This document shows positions 59,534 to 64,000 of a stretch of DNA of 64,000 bases, piece after piece. The translations under genes and the position numbers were made by a program. The stretch is from assembly GCA_018365455.1 (NCBI GenBank), contig JAGZJZ010000026.1, positions 1 to 64,000 of the forward strand, read 5' to 3'. The notes below the pieces were generated by a model. It did not search any database and was not told where the DNA came from. It saw only the letters and a program-made list of their open reading frames with translations. The stretch's first letter is position 1, and each line of letters opens with the position of its first letter. The stretch comes from Clostridiales bacterium. GTDB taxonomy: Bacteria; Bacillota; Clostridia; Lachnospirales; Lachnospiraceae.

Positions 59534-59625
59534 AGAAAAGGAACAATCGCCCACAAGGTGGTTTGACCGATTAAATGAGTAGAACTACCACCCTAAGCCG
59601 TTCAAAGTATCAGGGTGGTTTTTCT
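59534..59625 (+). ncRNA. Candidate antitoxin small RNA of a type I locus
   Basis: About 92 nt from the promoter's predicted start to a strong terminator: ACCACCCT (59587-59594) with AGGGTGGT (59612-59619) and a T-run to 59625. It converges on the toxin gene and would overlap the 3-prime part of its mRNA, as in txpA/RatA and bsrG/SR4. No ORF with a start signal is present. The boundaries are predicted, not observed. Confidence 0.55.
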
Positions 59626-59631
59626 ATGTAG

Positions 59632-59727
59632 CTACTTACAAAACGTAAAAACGAATGTAAGTAATGCCAAAAGGAATATACCAAAAGTCATTATATCCTT
59701 AAAATCAAAATGATTTTTCATAGGCAT
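59632..59727 (-). CDS. Small hydrophobic peptide, probable type I toxin (holin-like)
   Basis: A 31-residue peptide (too short for a normal gene track), MPMKNHFDFKDIMTFGIFLL and then ALLTFVFTFCK, with one membrane helix (about residues 12-28), a polar start and a Lys end. It matches the pattern of small holin-like type I toxins in Firmicutes. GGGGGTG is the ribosome binding site, immediately next to a small stem CATTCT-AAA-AGAATG (about 59734-59748) that could mask it. Its promoter is at 59787-59815, and an antisense RNA converges from the other side. Toxicity is inferred from the family resemblance. Confidence 0.7.
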   Translation of the reverse strand: MPMKNHFDFKDIMTFGIFLLALLTFVFTFCK

Positions 59728-59786
59728 CACCCCCATTCTTTTAGAATGAGGCTAACACACCCTGCAACACGATTGTTCTTGTGTTT

Positions 59787-59815
59787 ATCTTATCATATGT
59801 ATAGTTTCTATGCAA
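59787..59815 (-). promoter_or_regulatory. Promoter of the toxin mRNA
   Basis: On the minus strand TTGCAT (59815-59810) and TAAGAT (59792-59787) are 17 bp apart; predicted start near 59780, leaving a leader of about 50 bases with two small stems. Confidence 0.6.
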
Positions 59816-59917
59816 TCTGCTATTTTGCTAATTAATTCTTTTGGTTTTCTTGTTATGTTTTGTTTCTCATCTATTTCCGAGTGTTTACGATGAATTTTAA
59901 CTCGCCCACATATAAAA

Positions 59918-59948
59918 AACCCTTGAAAACATTGCATTTTCAAGGGTT
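59918..59948 (-). terminator. Terminator of the rplM-rpsI operon
   Basis: AACCCTTGAAAA (59918-59929) pairs with TTTTCAAGGGTT (59937-59948), followed on the minus strand by TTTTTT. It lies 28 bp beyond the rpsI stop codon. Confidence 0.85.
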
Positions 59949-59975
59949 CTGTTAATTCTTTTATTAAATTTCTTA

Positions 59976-60368
59976 TTATCTCTTGGAGAACTGAGGAGCA
60001 CGACGAGCTGCTTTGAGTCCGTATTTCTTTCTTTCTTTTGCTCTTGGATCTCTTGTTAAGTATCCTGATTTTTTCAAAACTGGTCTGAAATCGCTGTCTA
60101 CCTGAAGTAATGCTCTGGCGATACCATGTCTGATAGCACCAGCCTGTCCTGTTGTTCCACCACCATGTACGTTTACTAAAACGTCATATTTGTCATTAGT
60201 CTCTGTTGCTACTAATGGCTGACGAACGATAACTTTTAAAGTTTCAAGACCTAAATAGTTGTCGATGTCTCTTTTATTAATGGTAACTTTACCTGTTCCA
60301 GGTACTAAATATACTCTTGCGATAGATTTTTTTCTTCTTCCTGTTCCGTAGAATTTTGCGTTAGCCAA
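59976..60368 (-). CDS. rpsI: Ribosomal protein S9
   Basis: 130 residues, the complete small-subunit protein: FYGTGRRKKSIARVYLVPGTG at the start and the conserved GGGTTGQAGAIRHGIARAL in the middle, ending in the basic tail GLKAARRAPQFSKR that reaches the P site. It follows rplM by 17 bp in the universal order and is expressed with it. AAGGAGG precedes its ATG. Confidence 0.98.
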   Translation of the reverse strand: MANAKFYGTGRRKKSIARVYLVPGTGKVTINKRDIDNYLGLETLKVIVRQPLVATETNDKYDVLVNVHGGGTTGQAGAIRHGIARALLQVDSDFRPVLKKSGYLTRDPRAKERKKYGLKAARRAPQFSKR

Positions 60369-60385
60369 TGTTTTTTACCTCCTTC

Positions 60386-60814
60386 TTAAAATGTTAATAC
60401 TTCTGGTTTCTGAGCTGCATGATTGTGCTCTGCACCAGTGTACACGTGAAGTTTTGTCATCATGGATCTTCCTAAAGGTCCTTTTGGAAGCATGCCTTTA
60501 ACTGCAAGCTCGATAACTCTTTCCGGCTTCTTGTTTAACATTTCTCTTAAGGTAGTCTCTTTCATTCCACCAACGTAGTCTGAATGATGATAGTAAATCT
60601 TCTGATCTAATTTTTTACCTGTTACCTGAATTTTTTCTGCATTTGTGATGATTACGTAATCACCTGTATCGATGTGAGGAGTAAAGATCGGTTTGTTCTT
60701 TCCTCTTAATATTTTAGCTACTTCTGATGCTAAACGACCTAATGTATATCCTGTAGCGTCAACTACGTACCATTTTCTTTCAATTGTTGCTGGACTCGCC
60801 ATAAAACTCTTCAT
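60386..60814 (-). CDS. rplM: Ribosomal protein L13
   Basis: 142 residues, a complete L13: WYVVDATGYTLGRLASEVAK, then the GDYVIITNAEKIQVTGKK stretch and the MLPKGPLGRSMMTKLHVYTG motif. The family-typical length and AGGAGG start are present. First gene of the rplM-rpsI operon; preceded by a strong promoter and an 80-90 nt leader that may contain an L13-type autoregulatory structure. Confidence 0.98.
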   Translation of the reverse strand: MKSFMASPATIERKWYVVDATGYTLGRLASEVAKILRGKNKPIFTPHIDTGDYVIITNAEKIQVTGKKLDQKIYYHHSDYVGGMKETTLREMLNKKPERVIELAVKGMLPKGPLGRSMMTKLHVYTGAEHNHAAQKPEVLTF

Positions 60815-60902
60815 TGGTTTACCTCCTTGGATAATTAACTGTTTCTATAGTAAAACGTCTCACCGGGGCTTTGGTTTTTAACGTCTACGTACTACGTCAC
60901 AT
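60815..60902 (-). promoter_or_regulatory. Leader of the rplM-rpsI mRNA (possible L13 autoregulatory leader)
   Basis: The predicted transcript start is near 60902, giving an untranslated leader of about 88 bases in front of rplM. It has GACGT/ACGTAGACGT dyads. L13 leaders are known in Firmicutes at this position; I could not verify the consensus fold. Confidence 0.4.
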
Positions 60903-60908
60903 TGAGAT

Positions 60909-60937
60909 ATTATATTACACATCACCGTGTGTGTCAA
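60909..60937 (-). promoter_or_regulatory. Consensus promoter of the rplM-rpsI operon
   Basis: On the minus strand a perfect TTGACA (60937-60932) and a perfect TATAAT (60914-60909) are exactly 17 bp apart. Confidence 0.85.
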
Positions 60938-61163
60938 TAACTTTTTCACACATTTTTCCACAATTTTTCGAATTTTTATTTTCCAAAAGGATCACTTCCT
61001 GCATAAAATTCAAACAGAGAAAACATAGCATTATCAATGCAGCCTGAAAACCGTAAAAAATTTATACTTTCTAAAATTTTTACCAAAAAGCTATATTGTT
61101 AACCACTAAAATCCAACACAATATGCTAGACTTCTATTATAAAGCTTAGTGAAGGAGAACACA

Positions 61164-62162
61164 ATGAATATTTTTGAAAAAATAGAGCATGCAAAACAAA
61201 TTTCTTTAAACAGGGAATCTCTTGACCGTCAGCTCATGATTGATCTTCTGTCCATCCCCCTGGACTCTCCTGCCATAGATGCACTGGGGAAAGCCGCTTT
61301 TGAGGTTGCTCAGACAATTACGGAAAAACGCGCTTACCTTTGGGGAGCAATGGGTGTGGATTTTAAAGCCTGCCCAATGAACTGCGACTTCTGCTCCCTG
61401 GGGAAAAAATGGGGATTGGTGAAAGTAGAACGGGATTTTTCCGAAGCAGAAATTATCGGGAATGTGCGCTACTATGTTGACAATACAGTACGCTGGATCG
61501 TACTCAGAACAACCGAGTTTTACAGTCTGGATGTTTTGGAATCACTCATCCAGACCATCCGCAAGGAAGTTCACGGTACCTACGAAATCGGTTTAAACGT
61601 TGGTGAATTTGATGTTACGAAAGCCCATGAGCTTTCCAGGCGCGGCGTGGATTTCATTTATCATTCGTTACGTTTAGGCGAAGGCAAGGATACCCGCTTC
61701 CAAAAAGAGGAACGTATTGCTACGTTAAATGCCTGCAAAAACTCACCACTAAAACTGGTTTTTCTGGTAGAACCGGTTGGAATAGAGCATACGAACGAAG
61801 AAATTGCAGATATCTGCCAAATGACCATCGACTTCGGCGCTATTGTTTCCGGAGCCATGGCAAGAGTTCCGGTAAAGGGAACCCCTCTGGGAGAACTTCC
61901 TCAGATCAGCGACCAAAGGCTTGCCCAGATTATTGCCGTTACCAGACTGGCATGCGGTTATAAAGTTCCCGGCATCTGCATACACCCTGCCAGTGAACTG
62001 GCAATTCAGTTTGGTGCCAATGTGGCGGTTATTGAAACCGGAGCTATTCCCCGGGATGCCTGTTGTTTTCCGAACGAAAAATGGAAACAGTTCGATGTAA
62101 ACGTGGCAAAACAGTGGTTCCAAAATAATGGGTACACAGTCTGTCAAACAGAAAACGATTAA
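61164..62162 (+). CDS. Radical SAM protein with BATS-like domain (BioB/HmdB-like)
   Basis: 332 residues. The radical SAM cluster motif is ACPMNCDFCSLG, CX3CX2C at Cys70, Cys74 and Cys77. The C-terminal BATS-like domain (about 220-310, IIAVTRLACGYKVPGICIHP) is shared with biotin synthase and HmdB but this protein is not BioB, as the downstream gene set is unlike bio operons. It starts with GAAGGAG before ATG 61164. It is cotranscribed with a NitT/TauT-type binding protein (46-bp gap), pointing to metabolism of a small sulfonate, pyrimidine or similar nutrient. Substrate not assigned. Confidence 0.8.
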   Translation: MNIFEKIEHAKQISLNRESLDRQLMIDLLSIPLDSPAIDALGKAAFEVAQTITEKRAYLWGAMGVDFKACPMNCDFCSLGKKWGLVKVERDFSEAEIIGNVRYYVDNTVRWIVLRTTEFYSLDVLESLIQTIRKEVHGTYEIGLNVGEFDVTKAHELSRRGVDFIYHSLRLGEGKDTRFQKEERIATLNACKNSPLKLVFLVEPVGIEHTNEEIADICQMTIDFGAIVSGAMARVPVKGTPLGELPQISDQRLAQIIAVTRLACGYKVPGICIHPASELAIQFGANVAVIETGAIPRDACCFPNEKWKQFDVNVAKQWFQNNGYTVCQTEND

Positions 62163-62208
62163 ACAGAAATGTAAAAAATAGCTTTCATTTATGAAAGGAA
62201 CACTTGTT

Positions 62209-63312
62209 ATGAAAAAAAACATTATGAAAGAAAAACTAATATTCCTGCTTCTAACCCTGCTTCTGGTTTTCAGCATGGTATTTGCTGGCGGATGTCAAAA
62301 ATCCGGCTCTGAAGTTTCTAATTCCACTGAAAATGCTGCTTCCACTGAAGTTTCTAATCTCACTGAAGATACTGCTTCTTCTAAAGATAAGAATGCATCT
62401 GAAGATACACAACCCGCCGATGAGGCTTCAGCAGATGCCATACAATTAAAGGTGGGGTCCTGGAAAACTGCTCAGACAATCCAGCCATTTTTCTATGACC
62501 AGTTTATTGATAAAAGCTTCCGCATCGAAGTTCTTCCATTCACAAACCCCGGTGATCAGAAAACTGCTCTTCTTTCCGGCGGTCTGGATATGACTGGAAC
62601 TACCCTGGTAACAGCTATAAGTGCCGCAGCTAATAATGAACCTGTACGCATTGTCACCAATCTTTGCAACAAATGTTCTGCTCTGGCTGTGGGAGTAAAT
62701 TCCGGAATTGAAACGGAAGCCGATCTAAAAGGCAAAACCATCGCATATGTTCCAGGTACCATGCATCATGCATTATTGCTGGATGTTCTGGAACGTAATG
62801 GCATAGATCCTGAAAAGGATGTTGAATTGGTACGAATTGATTTCTTTGATATGGGACAGGCTCTTGCTGACGGAACCATTGATGCATTCTGCAGCGGTGA
62901 ACCGTACCCTTCAGAAGCAGTCAAAAATGGTTACGGTAAAATCTTAAGCTATACATATTTTGATGACAGTATCGGAACTATTAATGCAGCTATGATTGTA
63001 ACAGAAGACACCATTAAAAATAAACCTGAGGAAGTTCAGAAGATGGTGGATGCCCACATTAAGGCAACCCAGTATCTGACGGAAAACCAGGATGCATGGC
63101 TGGATAAAGCGGAAGAATTCGGAACGGAAAAAGATCTTCTGAAAATCTCTGCAGATAACATCGAGCTGTGTTGGGACATTGACGATGCCTTCATCCAGAA
63201 CACCAAAAAACTGGCACAGAAAATGCTGGACCTGGGTATCATCACAAATATGCCTGACATTGATTCCTTGTTTGACCTTACTTTCCTGGAAAATGCAAAG
63301 AAAAATCAGTAA
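62209..63312 (+). CDS. NitT/TauT-type ABC substrate-binding lipoprotein
   Basis: About 367 residues. A lipoprotein signal (FAGGC, Cys29) is followed by a Ser/Thr/Glu linker with a repeated EVSN-S/L-TE pattern (about 34-70), then an SsuA/ThiY-type binding domain (LKVGSWKTAQTIQPFFYDQF, MTGTTLVTAISAAANNEPVR, YVPGTMHHALLLDVL and IDAFCSGEPYPSEAV). The start at 62209 uses GAAAGGA; the ORF also opens at 62191. The permease follows 15 bp later. Ligand unknown. Confidence 0.85.
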   Translation: MKKNIMKEKLIFLLLTLLLVFSMVFAGGCQKSGSEVSNSTENAASTEVSNLTEDTASSKDKNASEDTQPADEASADAIQLKVGSWKTAQTIQPFFYDQFIDKSFRIEVLPFTNPGDQKTALLSGGLDMTGTTLVTAISAAANNEPVRIVTNLCNKCSALAVGVNSGIETEADLKGKTIAYVPGTMHHALLLDVLERNGIDPEKDVELVRIDFFDMGQALADGTIDAFCSGEPYPSEAVKNGYGKILSYTYFDDSIGTINAAMIVTEDTIKNKPEEVQKMVDAHIKATQYLTENQDAWLDKAEEFGTEKDLLKISADNIELCWDIDDAFIQNTKKLAQKMLDLGIITNMPDIDSLFDLTFLENAKKNQ

Positions 63313-63327
63313 CAAGAACGAGGCGCT

Positions 63328-64000
63328 ATGGATAGAAAACTTGCTAAAAAAACTCTGACAACATTATCTTCCGGCTTATGGGGCTTTCTGATACCTGGAA
63401 TACTCCTTCTGCTCTGGTACCTGGCTACCAGCAGAGGCGCAGTTCCCGAATATGTGCTGCCTTCTCCACAGAAGCTCTGGATTGTTCTGATTGATTTTAT
63501 ATTTGGAAATTCTAAAGCCACCCCCTACTCAGGTAAGCTTTTTGCTAATTTATGGATCAGCTGTTTCCGGGTCTTAAAAGGATTTCTGACTGCCGCTCTG
63601 CTTGGCATAACCCTGGGGTTTCTCACAGGGCGGGTCCGCCTGCTTCAGAAAATATTTGATCCGTTTGTTCATGCTCTGCGGGCAGTTCCCGGCATCGGAT
63701 GGCTGCCCATAGCAATCGTCTGGTTCAGCGTTGGCGAAAAAAGTACACATTTTCTCATATCACTGGCTACCTTTTTCCCAATCTACATGAACACCGCGCA
63801 AGGTGCAAAAGAAGTTCCTGATTCCTATCTGCGGGCAGGTCAAATGATGGGAGCAGGTTCCATTTCCCTGTTTTGGACGGTGACGCTTCCCAGTGCATTC
63901 CCTTCCGTTCTGGTAGGTCTTCGCCTGGGGCTTGGAATCTCCTGGGCTTACCTGGTTCTGGGTGAGGTCACAGGTGTAACCAGGGGGATCGGAGCCCTCA
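63328..64000 (+). CDS. NitT/TauT-type ABC permease (partial, runs off the window)
   Basis: The reading frame is open to the window edge (224 codons seen). It matches SsuC/TauC-like permeases: several membrane helices (about 16-33, 81-100, 120-150, 190-210) and the EAA-like loop GAKEVPDSYLRAGQMMGAGS. It begins 15 bp after the binding protein gene, with AACGAGGCG before the ATG. The ATPase gene presumably follows outside the window. Confidence 0.85.
   Translation, partial: MDRKLAKKTLTTLSSGLWGFLIPGILLLLWYLATSRGAVPEYVLPSPQKLWIVLIDFIFGNSKATPYSGKLFANLWISCFRVLKGFLTAALLGITLGFLTGRVRLLQKIFDPFVHALRAVPGIGWLPIAIVWFSVGEKSTHFLISLATFFPIYMNTAQGAKEVPDSYLRAGQMMGAGSISLFWTVTLPSAFPSVLVGLRLGLGISWAYLVLGEVTGVTRGIGAL

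Noticed and set aside
59538..59780. GAACAATCG shared by the candidate RNA and toxin leader as antisense pairing site
   Set aside because: Both RNAs carry the motif in the same sense, so they cannot pair there; interaction would have to be at the overlapping 3-prime parts.
61164..62162. Biotin synthase (BioB)
   Set aside because: It has the radical SAM and BATS-like parts, but there is no bio gene nearby and neighbours are a NitT/TauT-type importer; I kept it at superfamily level.

Overview
The window looks like chromosome from a gut-type Clostridia bacterium, most likely Lachnospiraceae (Blautia-like). This rests on strong AGGAGG-type ribosome binding sites, moderate to low GC, rplM-rpsI gene order, secreted Big_2/FIVAR/BspA-repeat proteins, and several glycan-utilisation loci. 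No tRNA or rRNA gene and no CRISPR array was seen. Genus assignment is inference.

Layout. 0-7.8 kb: a lipoprotein, a hairpin plus 17-bp tandem repeat, then D-lyxose/D-mannose isomerase, PfkB kinase and ROK regulator genes, an EamA carrier, a MATE pump and a TipAS-type MerR regulator with a typical 19-bp-spacer MerR promoter. 7.8-17.7 kb: a DUF1848 gene split by a GC-rich integrative mobilizable element of about 8,978 bp (large serine recombinase, MobC, relaxase, RepA_N-type initiator, DnaC-like ATPase, TnpW-like protein, and an AT-rich cargo of a DUF2089 protein and two small membrane proteins). Joining the flanks at a shared CCAAA rebuilds the DUF1848 frame. Joining the element's own ends creates a TTGACA-16-TATAAT promoter in front of the recombinase. 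A cluster of DnaA-box-like sites lies behind the recombinase gene.

17.8-20.4 kb: a LytTR-DUF3021-ABC exporter operon. 20.5-26 kb: a very large secreted GH78 alpha-L-rhamnosidase. 26.3-38 kb: an alpha-mannoside locus (URO-D family protein, AraR-type regulator, two GH38 enzymes, sugar ABC importer). Mannose released here could enter glycolysis through the isomerase and kinase at 1.5-3.2 kb. 38-46.8 kb: Bcp peroxidase, a PNPOx/MerR pair, a multidomain secreted phosphatase, a DUF1275 protein and a LysR regulator. 46.9-51.7 kb: a P-type ATPase divergent from a cysteine-tailed phasin-like protein and an AarF/UbiB kinase. 51.7-56.4 kb: PHP phosphoesterase, acetyltransferase, GreA-like factor, AraC regulator, aldo/keto reductase, and a broken XRE gene.

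56.4-64 kb: a TetM-like translational GTPase fused to a Rae1/YacP-type NYN ribonuclease domain; a probable type I toxin-antitoxin locus (31-residue hydrophobic peptide with a convergent small RNA); rpsI and rplM; and a radical SAM protein beside a NitT/TauT-type ABC importer that runs off the window. A dispersed inverted-repeat family (GAGCGTGTTT ends) occurs at 1-166, 31547-31595 and 59140-59294.

The most notable items are the TetM-Rae1 fusion, the element's joint-created promoter and candidate origin, the type I toxin locus, and the CCC-repeat phasin-like protein beside the P-type ATPase.
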